From NCBI GenBank assembly GCA_940671915.1, contig CALNVZ010003433.1, forward strand, positions 31,954,546 to 32,018,545: a DNA stretch of 64,000 nt, in the 5' to 3' direction. The notes beneath the pieces were generated by a model. It searched no databases. It worked only from the letters and a program-made list of their open reading frames with translations, and had not been told where the DNA came from. The stretch is from Paracentrotus lividus (taxonomy: Eukaryota > Echinodermata > Echinoidea > Camarodonta > Echinidae). Made by a program: the position numbers and the translations under genes. Shown here in pieces: positions 1 through 12,792 of this stretch (its first letter is position 1; the number at the start of each line of letters is the position of its first letter).

Positions 1-66
1 TGAAAATAAAATTAAATATGACTTGAATTATAAGCGATGGTAAAATCTGACACCCCACCCCCCTAC

Positions 67-104
67 CACACACACACACACACACACAGCACACACACAC
101 ACAT
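67..104. repeat. (CA)n microsatellite
   Basis: CA array with one GC interruption. Confidence 0.9.
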
Positions 105-2280
105 GAAGGAATTGAACAATCTGTTCTAGTTATTTTTTTATGTTACTAGTCAAGTACCAGTCAGGTTTTTGGCGACCAAAGATATATCTTTATCAGTTTA
201 ATTACAAACTTTCAGGTTACAATACTGATTAAGCCCATCTCGTTTTAAATGCTCTGGTATATTTAGTTTTTTCACTTTATTTAGCTTTTCATCGACAATG
301 TATTGAAAAAGATCACATGGGTTTAACAAATACTGTATTTAGATGGGGGAGCAAGTAGGATGGTTGAATTGATATCATGAGTTAAATGTTACCTTTGGTT
401 GTCGACATGACTTCGTGAAATGATGGTTGTAGCGTTGATGCAAAGAGATAATGTATTGGCAAAACGTGTGGGCAGTTTTCAATATCGTGCTCGAAGACCA
501 GCAATAGGAGAATGTTGGAATATGTGTGAGAGAGATGCGAGGGAATGTAAACCTCACAGGTAGTAACTAATGATAGTTGATCCGAAATCACCTTTATATG
601 AAATACAAATCACATCGCGTTTCCTTCTAGAACCATTCTCCTATTTCTAACCATAAAACATTAGACCCTTCTCTACTTAAACAGGTACTAAGGACAACCA
701 CAACCGAAAGAAATCCATTGGGGGAAAGTCCGTCCATTTTGAAACGGTGCTTGCTGTCATTTCCCCAAATAGAGATATCAAATATGTTTGGTATTATCGA
801 TGCGTGTCTCTATCCGGGTTTATATACCACTCACTGGTGAAGTATAAGCTAATGGGAAAAATGTAGCATATATTATCAAAGGCATTGATTTTGGCAGGTT
901 GACAGGTTTCAAAGTCAACTGACGCGCATAATTTCCCCATATTTCGTTTCCACTGAAGTTTACTTTTCAGTTTGTATTTCCTTCCTATAATCAGGTTGCT
1001 TGTATATTAAAGATTTTGATTTAAATCATTTCTTAACCGTTTTTTTTTTTTTTTGAGGAGTGGAGGTAAAAACAAATTTATATTTCATTTTGTAGTGCAT
1101 TGTTAATATGTTCAAGCAATGTTTAGAATTGCTTTACCTATGTATTGTCCACATTGTCCAAGTCCCGCATTGAATGTATTGCTACTCAATAATTACACTC
1201 GATAACGCTATAGTAAAGTCTTGTAGGGTTATCTCAATTAATATATTTATTATATGTCCTTTCCAAAACCAACAGATTTTTTTTGTTGTAAGGTTGAATC
1301 CCTATTTTAAAATTCATTTGGAACGGTAAAACGAGATAAAATAAGCCGTTAAAACTTAATTGGAGATTATATGGATGGAGGTTTAAAAATGTTGCATTTG
1401 CCCTTAACTATTTTTGGCTTAAAAATTGCATTGGGTTTAAACGTCTGTTTGATGAAAAATAATCACGGGCAATGGAAATGCTTTTATGACATTCTTCTTT
1501 CTTTTCGGAGGGAATCTTTCTTGGTATAGTGATTAATAAAGATGATTGAAGTATATTATCATTAAAAACACTTTTCCAGGAGATTGCTCAGTAATGGGCT
1601 GCCCTTACGCTAGATACGGAATCGATCTATTCCACTGCAGAAGGCAAATATATGGATAACGCTTTGATTAAAATAACCAAAAAATTTATTTATAATCTTG
1701 GTATGACAGATATAGTTACACTAATAGATGTTCTTGATGAACAATGGAAATATTTTGTCTGTTTTAATTAAAAATAAATACAACTTGAGAATGTAACTTT
1801 GTATTAGATTTTTATTCTGTGAAACACAGTATCCCTCAAATTGGAAGCTAATATCCCTAATATGTACAGAGGACAGCATACAGCTAAAAAAAAGAATGAT
1901 ACAAACATAATGAAAGTCACTACGGGTATGGCCGGTTACACCACAACCTAAATGTTCAGAAGAATTTTCATCCCTTCCTAAATTTCAGTGATAAGTAATG
2001 GAATTTTTTTTTTTTAGATATTCCAACACTTAGATTTGGCCAATAATAGACTTGGTTCCTATTGTGGCAACCTTGTACTCGTATTAGTTATTTTCAATTA
2101 AAGTTAAAGACATATATTGTTTCATTACTGATCAAGTGTGTTCCTTAAAAAGGTAATGCAGAGTTCAAAGGTCTAATCTTGGTCATTTCACAAGGGTGTG
2201 GTTGTTTTTGATTTGTTTTACTAAACTACTAGTAACTCATGCAGCTTTAGTTTGAAGACATTGCTTACGTCCAAACTGTA
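105..2280. other. AT-rich non-coding, nothing recognised
   Basis: Only short frames. No paired repeats or splice-consistent coding found. Confidence 0.6.
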
Positions 2281-3010
2281 ATGGTCACGAAGTTAGCGTC
2301 CTTTGAAGGTGATAGCGTACAAAACCTGTTTTTTTCCCCAAGTTTTTCGTGTTTAGGGTATGAACCAACTTTGTATAATTGTTGGTTTCATAGTTTTGGG
2401 GGTTTTGGTCTCACAAAAGTTTCAATGAAAGGCAATCTCATTTGTCAAAGAGCCTATCTCCAATGGCAATGAAGATGTGTTTGCGTTAGGAGTCTCTGAG
2501 TCGTGGAGAAGTTAGTGGTGACGTTCCTGAGAACTTAAGGGTCTCACGTCGACGGGAAAATGGAAAAAAAGTCAAACATGTTCAATCTTTTAGTGACGAC
2601 CCAGCAAGTCCAAAATTATTAACCGTCTCTCGTTCTCTTTAATCTCTTTCCGACCAACGTCTCTGCGGACGTCTGTGATACTAAAGGGACGTTCGCCGGC
2701 AATCCCGCGAAAGACGTAACAGAAGACTTGCTCCGTATTAAAGAAGCTTCTACTAAGACTGGAATGTTTGAAATTTGTTTGATTTTTCTCGAGACTTCCC
2801 TGTATCAGAAGACGTCGCGGACGATCCGTCTTCAGACTCCAGAGACTCATGCATAATTCGAGAACCCATGTCATTGCCAGTGAGATAGGTCTCTTTGACA
2901 TGAGATTGCATTTCATTCAAATTTTGTCTGACAAAAACCCCTAAAACTATGAAACCAAAACTTTATAAAAGTAGGTTTTATACCTAAAACGTACCTATTA
3001 CCTTCAATGT
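2281..3010. repeat. Inverted duplication containing a decayed coding-like sequence
   Basis: About 2281-2590 and 2600-3010 are diverged inverted copies: TGGTTTCATAGTTTTGGGGG near 2390 is mirrored near 2940, and GTCAAAGAGACCTATCTC on the minus strand near 2880 is mirrored at 2437. The right copy, read on the minus strand, has an open stretch with ESLESEDGSSATSSDTGKSR, then a frameshift and SSVTSFAGLPANVPLVSQTS. The composition looks protein-coding, but I do not recognise the protein. Transposon or retrocopy origin are both possible. Confidence 0.5.
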
Positions 3011-3409
3011 CCCTTACTCTGTGACCCATTACAGTTTAGACGTAAGCGAATGTCTCAAATTAAAGCTGATGAGTTACTTTAGAGTTTAGTAAACAGAACT
3101 ACAATAAATAACTATATCTTTTGAATAGGTGTACCTTTGATACTTCTCCTGTCCTTTTAGGATAACCACATGTTTTCTTCTGTATAGTATGGCTAAAGAA
3201 CTTGATGAGCATAGTTATGGGATTGCCCAATAACTCAAAGGTTTGTATCAGATGTACAACATTTCATTTTTAAAGAATAAACTTACTTTTGAACAAATAA
3301 ATTATAATTTACATATATCGTATATCGTGAACTGTATCTTTGGGTATATTGGTTTTTGATAGGATTAAAGAAAGGTTCAAAACGGATAAAAGAGAGAGGA
3401 TCAGATATC

Positions 3410-3545
3410 AGAAGAGACAACAAAAAAAAAACCGGAAAAAAGAGGGAGAGGAAGAAGGAAAAAAAATAGAGGGAAAAAGGGGAGGGAAACAACGAGAGAG
3501 CGAGAAAAAAGGAGTTTGAGGAAGGAAAAAAAAAAAGGAATGAAA
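3410..3545. repeat. Purine-rich (A/G) tract
   Basis: The plus strand is almost all A and G here. An apparent minus-strand frame rich in Phe and Ser is an artefact of this composition. Confidence 0.7.
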
Positions 3546-3610
3546 AAATAGGAGGCGGCCACATTGAACTATAAACTTGGGACACCATGGTGTCGTGAGA
3601 ATTATCTTAT

Positions 3611-3918
3611 TTTAATGGGGCCGAATGACTAAAGTTCATGGGCACGATTCATATTTAACTTTAGTGGGCGCGGCTTTGTTTTCTTAACTTAGAAGAGGGG
3701 TTGCCAAATTGACCTAAAGTTTCAAGGACGCCAAATTGATCTCCGAAGCTTAGGGCGCCAATTCCATTTTGAATTTAGGGGGCGGACACCAAATGACCTG
3801 AAAGTGAGGGGGCACCAAATGTGTCTTAAAATTAGGGAAGCTTTAAAATTGGCCTTTATAACTTAAGGAGCGCCTATGTTATCTTAAACTTTGCGGCGTT
3901 GAATTGGTCTTAAATTTT
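3611..3918. repeat. Degenerate minisatellite, about 40-bp unit
   Basis: Loose copies of a unit like GGGCGCCAAATTGACCTNAA followed by an ANNTTAGG-type end recur about eight times, for example at 3665, 3705, 3740, 3778, 3810 and 3870. Copies are strongly diverged. There is no coding potential. Confidence 0.5.
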
Positions 3919-4427
3919 ATTAAATTTCATTTAATTAGAATGGACCAATATTGTTAGGAAAAGTGTTCAAAAACCATCCTTCCCAAAGATGAATACCATC
4001 ATATTTGATATCGAATTACCTTGGACATATTTAGCAAAATTCGTACTGATTTTGCAATTTCATCGCTAGTGCATTACTTCAACCCTTGATATTTGACATC
4101 AAAACAACAAAACAAAAGCAACAAACAAACCCAAAACAAGACAAAGAAGAAGGAATTTTATTTGATTAAAAATTAAGAGAAGGATACATTAGTAGTCTAC
4201 TTTGGATGACGTGCTTTTGAATCTTTAGATGAAATCCATATAAAATAAATTGTTTTACACGTGGACCTAATTTATAGTTATATACTTAAAATACTTAAAA
4301 AAAACTAAAAAAAAACAAACAAAAAACGTATGGTATTTTCCGTATAGGGTTCAATCCGTTCGTAAGATTCTTGGAAATTGTAGAGGGTAATTTCATTTAA
4401 CATAGATAAACATACCGGAAGGGGTAT

Positions 4428-4735
4428 AATATATATATATATAAATATACTAAATATTATATATATATACACCACACATACACACACACACCACACACAT
4501 ATAAGCCAAACCTTCATATCTGTAACAATTAATAAATCCACATATATTATATATATATATTATATATATATTATAATATATATGATCGCACCAGCGTGAA
4601 ACCAGTTGTTAGCAGAAACATATAATATATATATATATTATAGGCTACATGCTTCACATGCTTAAAATGTGCAAGTTAACAAAATAATATTATAATATAT
4701 ATATATAATATATATATAATAATATATATATAATG
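4428..4735. repeat. TA-rich microsatellite cluster
   Basis: Several (TA)n blocks (4428, 4458, 4545, 4620, 4690) are interspersed with short CA runs and unique sequence. They can form many hairpins. No gene is visible. Confidence 0.8.
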
Positions 4736-4959
4736 TAGCCTCTAAGATGTTTCAGAGGTTCATCTTGACATAGGTTACATGCACTAACAGCATGTAGGGC
4801 TTCCCAGCTCAGATCAGGGTGGTACATCCCTCAGCCCGCATCCTGTCTTCCATACACACCCCACCCCTTATCATAACTTTAGAAAGAAAACATCCTAAAA
4901 TTGGTTTTTAAAGTTTTTTTTAAATTGTAATGATTGACCCGATGGGGGACTAACACCTA

Positions 4960-5180
4960 CCCTATGGGTGTTATTTGAAAATGAGCGGCTCTGCCTTCCT
5001 TTCCGCTTATTTCTAGGCCGGTGTGACGTAAAAGAAGAGAGAAGAGAAGAAGACAAAAAATCCCAAACATTGACTGTACCTTTTTGCTCGACCGAGTGTG
5101 ACGTAAAAAAAGGTTGGTGAATCTGAATCTGAATTTTAATTTGGCCCCCCCCCCCCTTCATGAAACCTGGATCCACCACT
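4960..5180. mobile_element. hAT-like MITE fragment, right end only
   Basis: The stretch ends CCTGGATCCACCACTG after a C-run. The body matches 46790-46915 in order: a GCTTATT/GCTTATC segment, GTGTGACGTAAAAAAAG against ATGTGACGGGAAAAAAA, then TTTTAATTTGGCCCCCC. The left end is not seen. Termini of the CAGTGGCGGATCCAGG type are typical of non-autonomous hAT elements. Confidence 0.5.
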
Positions 5181-5182
5181 GC

Positions 5183-5295
5183 ACACACACACACACACCC
5201 ACACCACATAACACACACACACACACACACATCTCACACTCACACCCCCCCCACACACACATACACCACACAACCATACACACAAACACACATCT
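5183..5295. repeat. (CA)n microsatellite
   Basis: CA dinucleotides with C-rich interruptions. Overlapping open frames in several phases are products of the repeat. Confidence 0.9.
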
Positions 5296-5299
5296 CTAC

Positions 5300-6317
5300 C
5301 TGATATGAACTTCACCTGCACCTTATACAGTAAACACCTGTTCACATACACAATGTTTGCGCACCCAGCAAGCACATGGCTATCTCAACCACCAAACTAT
5401 TAACTTTGGGAGAGAGTTTAAATGACTATTTTACTATCGTTTGATTTCATCATGGATTCTAAACCTCTTCATGATGTCATCTGAAGGGAGAAAGAATGTA
5501 TTTTGAATACAATTACTTTATGACATCACAATACTGACCACAACGGTATCCACTCAGGTGTTGTTGTAATTTTCTTCTCCTTTTGGTTACCTGGATCTAA
5601 CCTCAACGTTTGTTATTTGTACGAGAGCGGCATGAAATTCCCTCTTGTCAAATTGTGTAGAAAAACCTTTTTCTCCCAAAAAAATACACTTTCCCGTTAT
5701 CATATGTCCTGCTTCCGGGAGAAAACTTGCCTGTGCAAATGAAGGCAAACCTTAAAGCTATTCGTCATACTGGTGGACTATTTCAAAAAAAAAAAAATTG
5801 CGTGGGCAAAAGAGGGAAACTACTAGAATTGAACAATACAATTTCGCATAAAGATGGAATATTTTCAAAAGGAATTTAGGTACCTATATAGAAGCTACCT
5901 ATATAGAGAGAGCAAACCAATGAAAGTTAATTATATTATCATTCACATAAAAAAGTGATAATTCTGGAAGAAACTTGCCTGGGCAAAAGAGGACAAACTA
6001 TTTTACTTTCTGCTAACGAATTAAAAATTATAAGGAAACAATTTCTGTAAAACATGTATTACAATGTTTAAGAATTGCCCATGTTACCAAAAACCATCCA
6101 AATAATTTTTTTTTCTTAACTACACCATGCCCATGAGTTTTTTTCATATTTTCCAAATTAGAATGAATTCAATTCAATGTCAACTTACAGTGAGTCTCAG
6201 TAAGATCTATTAAAAGTGCTTCGTTACCTTTGAAATATTTAACAATCATTTTTTTTCACACATTATCTTAAATATAAATTTTATTCATTTATTTATTTAT
6301 CTATTATTTATCTATTA
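5300..6317. other. AT-rich non-coding, nothing recognised
   Basis: CTTGCCTGTGCAAATGAAGG-like words recur (5727, 5800, 5968), a weak dispersed repeat. No gene. Confidence 0.5.
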
Positions 6318-6545
6318 TTGGCCGTATATGTCTCTTCTCGCGAAGGTACTTCAGGGCACCATAGGTTCGAGCCCCGGCGCGTCATACCAAAAGACGTTAA
6401 AAAATGGTAGTTGGTGCTTCCTGTTTGGCGTTCAACAAGAGGGGATTTAGCAAGATGTCCTTCTAGCGCTGCTCAGCGGCTGCCGGGCCCACGAGAAAAG
6501 GGGCAAAATAAATATCCGTTTGGACAATAAAATTTGGAGCACTTT
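6318..6545 (+). mobile_element. tRNA-derived SINE, partial
   Basis: GGTTCGAGCCCCGG at about 6365 matches a tRNA B box (RNA polymerase III promoter). A clear A box is not seen upstream, so the tRNA head is truncated or diverged. The body that follows (GGTGCTTCCTGTTTGGCGTT; GCTGCTCAGCGGCTGCCGGG) resembles conserved SINE bodies in marine invertebrates, and the element leads into an A/T simple repeat. Confidence 0.55.
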
Positions 6546-6554
6546 CGAGCACTG

Positions 6555-6604
6555 TATTTATTATTATTATATTTTATTATTATATTATTTATTATTTATT
6601 ATTA

Positions 6605-6636
<32 letters not shown>

Positions 6637-6665
6637 TTTTATTATATTATTTATTTTTTTTTTTT
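6555..6665. repeat. (TTA)n / poly-T simple repeat followed by a G-run
   Basis: TTATTA units and T-runs, then about ten G at 6666-6675. It lies directly after the SINE and could be its expanded tail. Confidence 0.8.
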
Positions 6666-7547
6666 GGGGGGGGGGGTTGGGGCTACTTAGCACTTATTTT
6701 AAGTGATAAAAAGGTACAGTGAGTAAAGAAAAAGACATAGTTATAAAGCAGAAAAGTGCCATCACTATATTTTCCCAATTCGCCTGGCCAGCTCTTTTAA
6801 AATCCCATTATTTTTTCCGAAACCTTGAATTAACAAGTTTGTGAATGGTTACTACAGTCTCTTTTATTGTGAAATGTGATTACATTATATTGTAATAAAA
6901 TTTAAAAGAAACACCAACATGAGCTGACAAATTACTAATACTTATACGCAAATATATAATACATGTACGGTAGTTTCATTCATAAACGTTTAGGTTTTTG
7001 GTTCATTCATAAATCATACTCTTGTGTCTTTGTCTCTTGCCCTCATTTTTCTCTCTTTCTCTCTTTATATTATATTTCTCTTTTCTTATATTGGGTTGGG
7101 CAAATAATACTTTTTTCTGAGAAGTTATATCAAACAAGTTGTTTTCTATAGTAAAATTTGTATGTAGAATCCAAAAATGACAATTTTTTTGTTACGATGA
7201 TGTTCTGACGTCGCTAAAGTACAAAAAACCGAAATAGTGTATTTTTCCCATTCATCTCACGCACATTTACAGGTTAAAACGGTTTTATTTTGTTCTTCTA
7301 TGAGATTTTGATGGTCTACAAACTCAAATCTGAACAATTTATATGACCTAATGTACCTAGTATGCAACGGTGTCGATTTGTTTTGGCGATTTGGGGGGGG
7401 GGATGATCGTCGATATTCCTCTTTTCTTCAATGTGAACCATATATGGATATTATACTAGTATGATCGCAGTGTCATTGTTAGGGGTGGGGTAATGCTTGT
7501 ATACACACATGCATATAAATATTGAACAAATGTAGGCCTATTGTATA

Positions 7548-8360
7548 ATGCGAGCGCGAAGCGCGAGCTTGAAAATTTCTCAATAATAGAGACATAAAAG
7601 AGGTGCATTTGTAGCATAATGCGAGCGCGAAACGAGGAAGTGGCTTTAACTGGATTTGTAAAGGAAGGGTGATGATTTAACGGCTACAGATAACACCACA
7701 ATGCATGCATGTGAGTATCTACTATAGAACATATTTTCATATCATCATTATGCTGCAGACGCGAAAGCGCCGAGCTGAAATTTTCTTAATAATTAGTGAC
7801 ATGAAATGGGTATTATATTTGTAGAAAGCAAACGCAAAACGAGGAAGGGGTTTTTCTGGTTTATTAAGGATGGGCCATCATGATGATCTATTGTCTATAG
7901 ATATACCACAAATGTACATATTATTGCATACGAGCACTTTTATAATTGTCGAATTCATAGGGCTGTAATTTGCGAGCGCGAAGCGCTAGCTTAAAAATTT
8001 CTCAATTGTATTGACTGAGACATGTATTTGTAGAGTTACAGCATGATGGAGGGCCAGGGGGCTTTAAGTTGTTGATTACGGCACCTCATGACGTTGATGC
8101 AACAACACGCAAATTAATTATAGAATATGAGGAATTCCAGTTTGGGTAATATTATGCGGCGCCGAAGCGCGAGCTGAAAATTTTTCTCAATAATAGTGAC
8201 CTGATGAAGAATCCCCTGACGGAGGAGGGAGTTTGTGTTTTAAACGTTACCTCGTGACGTTAATACATATGCATAAAAGATGAAAAAATCAAGTTGCAGT
8301 TATGCACTATCTATATAATATGCGGAGACGCGAAGCGCAGAGCTGAAAATTTTTAGGCAT
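7548..8360. repeat. Degenerate tandem array with GC-rich palindromic core
   Basis: A core like GCGAGCGCGAAGCGCGAGC followed by TGAAAATTTCTCAATAATAG recurs near 7550, 7755, 7970, 8157 and 8325, with spacing about 165-215 bp. A half copy ending AACGAGGAAG occurs at 7620 and 7840. It is the only GC-rich motif in an AT-rich stretch. A second array is at 23530-23930. Confidence 0.75.
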
Positions 8361-8867
8361 TTTTAACATCTGAAGTAAAGGTAGCGACTAATTTGAAAAG
8401 AGGGAATTTAGCCCCCGGAGATAGTGGAAGATGTTTATATAATCAATGGTCCGAGTCCAAAAAATGTTACCTTGTCGATGAAGAGCGAGATAAGCGTTAC
8501 AGACTCTTCATTTTCATATTTATTTTATCAAACCATCGTGGTATTTATGAAATAACTCTTATTCGGTCTCCTGATTATCATCGTAATTAGAATTATTTTT
8601 TTTTCTTCAATTGTGAATAGTGAAACATCTACGCTTGCATTATCTACACAGTTTTGTGTATTACATGATTACTAAAATATATCAGGCACACACGAGAAAG
8701 ATTAACGAAGAGTGAGAATTTTGAGTTTGAATGTCCAGAAAACATGCAATTTAGAACTGCAACATAATATAATAATGTCATTAAAAGGGTTTTATATTGA
8801 TAAACGAATTTGTAATGGGTAAATTTAATAAAGCATCTTAAATATGATATTTTTATTTTCTTGATAT

Positions 8868-8965
8868 CAAAAATGGGGGGGGGAGAATTGTAACACCATC
8901 CCCCCACCGAAATTATTGGGGGATGCATCCCCCCCTCTCCCCCACAAATCGACACCCATGCTAAG
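8868..8965. mobile_element. Palindromic G/C-run element end
   Basis: A G-run, then CCATCCCCCCACC, then GGGGGATGCATCCCCCC form a strong local palindrome. This pattern is common at ends of dispersed inverted-repeat elements in such genomes. The partner end was not found. Confidence 0.3.
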
Positions 8966-11045
8966 TATGTGTTATAGGTATATTAGTGATTTTGAATATG
9001 AAGGTGATTTTTGCTCACATTGACTGAAACTAACTAAAACTACACTAACAGTTAACTTAGGTTGGATCAATCATGTTGGATTAATCATGTTGGGTTCGCT
9101 GACACTCAATCCATATAAAAACGTAATAAAAGTGGTTATTACCTACAAAAAGTGTGACTAAAATTGGGCAACATACACACATATCGGCAGGCCAAATATT
9201 TCTTTTTTTTTTTTGCACTTTAGCGACGTAAGACGTCATCGTACGCAAAAATAATTGTCATTTTCAGTTTCTACATCGAATTTCACTGCAGAAACAACTC
9301 GTTTGAAAAAAAAAGTTGAGATTCGCCCAACCCTACTTATATCTTTACAATAATGTAGTTCTTAGTTTAGGGTGTAACCATTATATGGCTAAATTAATCA
9401 TTAGTTTACGGATATAAACTTTGCTTGAAAGAGGGAAAGATCCAGCACCTTTCCGGTCGAGCACAACTATCAAAAATGGCTGACTGACAGAAAAAAAAAC
9501 TTAGCAGGAAGTTTCGTTAGTCATACCATATATTTAGATATAACAGATATATATGTATAATATATTTGTACATAAACAATACATGTAAACAGTTTCATGA
9601 CTTTTACTGATAATCCCCACCTCCCCAAAATTGTTCTTTCTTCATCAAATTTGTTCCAGTAATAACTGAGTCTTGTCTGGTACTTTTTTTTTTTACCACA
9701 ATAAGGTGTCCAACGATGACGTATCATATGATAACGGTCGAGTATGAAAAAGTGGCTCTTCAAAATATCACATTATTTTTTAAAAAGAAAAATGCGATTA
9801 TTAACCTCAATGCTATAATTTCACTTGGAAAATGATATCTCAATTTCCTCAATTCAAAATAGTTATGTCTCTCTCTATTATATATTATTTTACTTTATAG
9901 TATTTTATATTACTATTAATTTATTACACATATTTCTTTCTTTTTTTCACTCGATTTGGGTTTCATCGTATAACCAGTCGTTATTCGGACAATAAATTAA
10001 ATCTCAGAAAATTTTATTACAGATTTTTCCTGTCAACTTCGCACATATATCATTCAAAAGTTATAGTTTCATATAGATTATTCAGATTCGTCAGTTTTAA
10101 TCGTTTGGGCTTACCACCATTCAAATTTTTTTACCCCCCAAAAAGCCGTGGATCAGTTGTAATGTCAGTTAAAACAATGATTAATAGACATCCACTTTTT
10201 TCCGTTCAAAGTTTTGAAATGTGATGCTGACCTCCCAGGATGTACAAGCATATCTATCATGTCTATAGATATCAAAATTAATGTGAGGCTCTGTAGTTTC
10301 CTTATAGTTGTGTAAATATAAATTGAATTGAATTAATTGAATTAGATTTCCAATAAGAGAATAAGACTTACTGGGATTTGAAAGATAAATATAAGGTATA
10401 TCAATGTTATAAAATGCGAAAATGTATAGAGAATAGAGGGAAACACAAAATATATGAATCCGCAATATGAAATTCACATATGGAAATAACGCACCTTCAC
10501 GAACTTGTAAGCACGTATTACATATCATTGGCCATGAAAATGGAATTGAATGTGGGTAAAATCAAATTGAATACGCAAAATGGATTTAAAGAAAATCTTT
10601 TAAATGAATTATCTTAAAATAAATCTTCGTGCCTATGAACGAACTTGATACCACGCATTTCAAGTTTAAAATTCCAATATCGATCGGAAGACCATGACGC
10701 TTGCAATTGAGCGCCATTTTTAATGCGTTGGCATAATTTGTTCTAGAATTATTAAAACACGCCTGTTAGTATTTCTTTTTCTAGGCTTGAATCATAAAGA
10801 CTGCTGATTATGAATAAACTTTGGGATATATATAGGACAAAGGCTTGAAATTTAAATATTAATATTAAAATAATAAAGGAGTTGTATTCTATATATGTAG
10901 CTACCTTTGATGAATAAAGTACACATGTATGATACATATATAGATCCTTTGGGTAGTTTGAGCAGGCTTATACCACTATTAGTTATGCTGCTGGTAGTCA
11001 ATAAAAATTGCCATGAATTATTTAATTTTCATTCAATTGTACATA

Positions 11046-11049
<4 letters not shown>

Positions 11050-11091
<42 letters not shown>
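11050..11091. repeat. (TA)n microsatellite
   Basis: Perfect TA array of about 21 units. Confidence 0.95.
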
Positions 11092-11097
<6 letters not shown>

Positions 11098-11334
11098 TTG
11101 TGACAAAGTAATCTGCCCACGATCGTAAAAATGTGTACACCGATATAGTCAAGTTCTAAAAGGAGACTCTTCAAACAGGTAAAATTATTAAATTCAACAA
11201 AAGTGGGAATATCATCCTCACTTCACTATAATAGAAATTGTGAAATAGTATTTTCAATTTCCTCAATTCACTCCAGCTATCTCTTTCTATCTCTCTTGTC
11301 ATAATATCTCTTCCTCTACCTCTCTTGTCCTAGA

Positions 11335-11335
<1 letters not shown>

Positions 11336-11376
<41 letters not shown>

Positions 11377-11402
11377 ACTCTCGCTGTTCTTTTTCTCTCT
11401 CT
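11336..11402. repeat. (TC)n microsatellite
   Basis: Perfect TC run at about 11337-11373, then a degenerate CTCT tract. Confidence 0.9.
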
Positions 11403-12307
11403 CTTTGTTGGGATTCTCGTTAGCACGTTGTTTAAAACTTAATATTAGTCTTTTTCAAGAGAATAAAGTCGTTAAATAAATTCAAAATATAAATTAGATA
11501 GGGAAAGTGCACGCAATGATTTTTACAATGAAGTGTTAACATTTCATTTCAATAGCAAAGATGCAGATAGTGTATCATGCGTTGTGTTGTGGGGAAAATA
11601 TTTACTTGCCCGACCTAGCAATTGTTAATATACTATCTTATTATTATTGGATTAAGAATAAACTAACTTGGATAAAAATCTCCCAATTTTCCCTTAATCA
11701 AGGGGAGGGTGTGGTTGCTTTTCTGATCATACTAACTGTACATAATGTACTCTTTTCAAATTAGCACATCGATACACATAACCAAAAGACAAAGATTACA
11801 TCAAACAGCACATTGGATTTATATTGAAAACATAAAGCAAAATCTTTCAAACGTATATTATCACTCAAACGAAATGTAGATATCAAAATAAAGAGGCTTT
11901 ATACGGACAACAAAAAATATAAATAAATAGTTTATAGTTTACCAAGTACAAAATAGGGAACTTTTCGTTCGTTTTAACCGAATCATATTATGTTACATTG
12001 CAGGTATTGGTTAAAAAAAACATCTACCACATTTTAGTTGCTTGGAAGAAACGAAGAGCACCTTTTTACTTGATACGTAAAGATATCCCACTTCTAATGA
12101 TACGATATATTAATTTCCAAAAGGCGCTAAATCAACCTTTATTAATTTTGGTTATTTTTAGTATTTCAAGAATTTATCTTGAATAATCATTGTTCTGGAT
12201 TTTTCTTTTTTGTCTGTAAGTAAAATATTATAGAAAGAAAAGTATAAAATAAATAATTGTTCAATTGCATTCTGCATTATGACTATTTGAGGAGAATCTA
12301 GAACTTC

Positions 12308-12450
12308 AGGGGGGCATTTCATCAAAGGACTTGTCGGACGTTTTATCCGACAAACTGTTACAAGCTACTGAAATCCTTGCATCTGATTGGCTGAGAGCAA
12401 ATTTGTCGGATAAAATGTCTGACAAGTCCTTTGATGAAATGCCCTCCTGG
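12308..12450. mobile_element. Short palindromic MITE, about 140 bp
   Basis: The left terminus GGGCATTTCATCAAAGGACT is mirrored by AGTCCTTTGATGAAATGCCC at 12425-12444, extending outwards to CAGG/CCTG. Subterminal TTTTATCCGACA and TGTCGGATAAAA also pair. Almost the whole element can fold into a hairpin. No clear target duplication. Confidence 0.8.
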
Positions 12451-12780
12451 CTTCGTGATAATTAACTAAACCTTGTACAATTTAATTATACTAAAATGTC
12501 TTCGTAAATTTATCTCATTCATTTAAGTTTTAATGTAAAAGTTTATGGGACTTACACAAAAAGCGTAAATTGGAAATTTGAGAATTTTTGAGTAATTACT
12601 TTTTATAAGCACTAAGTGATAACTAGCTCTAATATTGCTTTTTACAGTTTAATAAATCTTGCTTAATCTGTACATTTCAGAAGTTGATAGAACGAGTCTT
12701 TTCCTAAAACAAACGTGTCAATTTTTATTTTAAATCAAATATAGGAAAGAGTTGACACAAGACTACTCTTGAGGATGTTC

Positions 12781-12792
12781 GGGGAATTTCCC
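12781..12792 (+). promoter_or_regulatory. kappaB-like site upstream of the IL-17 gene
   Basis: GGGGAATTTCCC is a perfect palindrome containing the NF-kappaB consensus GGGAATTTCC. It lies 1.9 kb before the IL-17 ATG. Because a non-coding first exon is likely, the distance to the real promoter is unknown. Function is inferred. Confidence 0.35.

Larger units (their letters stand above)
7091..9340. mobile_element. Non-autonomous inverted-repeat DNA element, about 2.2 kb
   Basis: The left end starts GGGTTGGGCAAATA near 7093. The right end is its inverse, ATTCGCCCAACCC at 9321-9333. Both arms, about 140 bp, share CGACGTCGCTAAAGT-type sequence (7210 and 9220). TATA flanks both ends, consistent with a TA-targeting Tc1/mariner-like family. 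The interior carries the GCGAGCGCGAAGCGCGAGC repeat array and no transposase. Confidence 0.6.
9341..12307. other. AT-rich non-coding between repeats
   Basis: Apart from the TA and TC arrays, a segment containing CAATTTCCTCAATTCA occurs at 9840 and 11258. No gene recognised. Confidence 0.5.

Noticed and set aside
3283..3588. Ser/Phe-rich minus-strand frame of 101 codons
   Set aside because: Encoded by a purine tract; low complexity.
6365..6380. tRNA gene suggested by the B box GGTTCGAGCCCCGG
   Set aside because: No cloverleaf can be built upstream; the body that follows identifies a SINE remnant.
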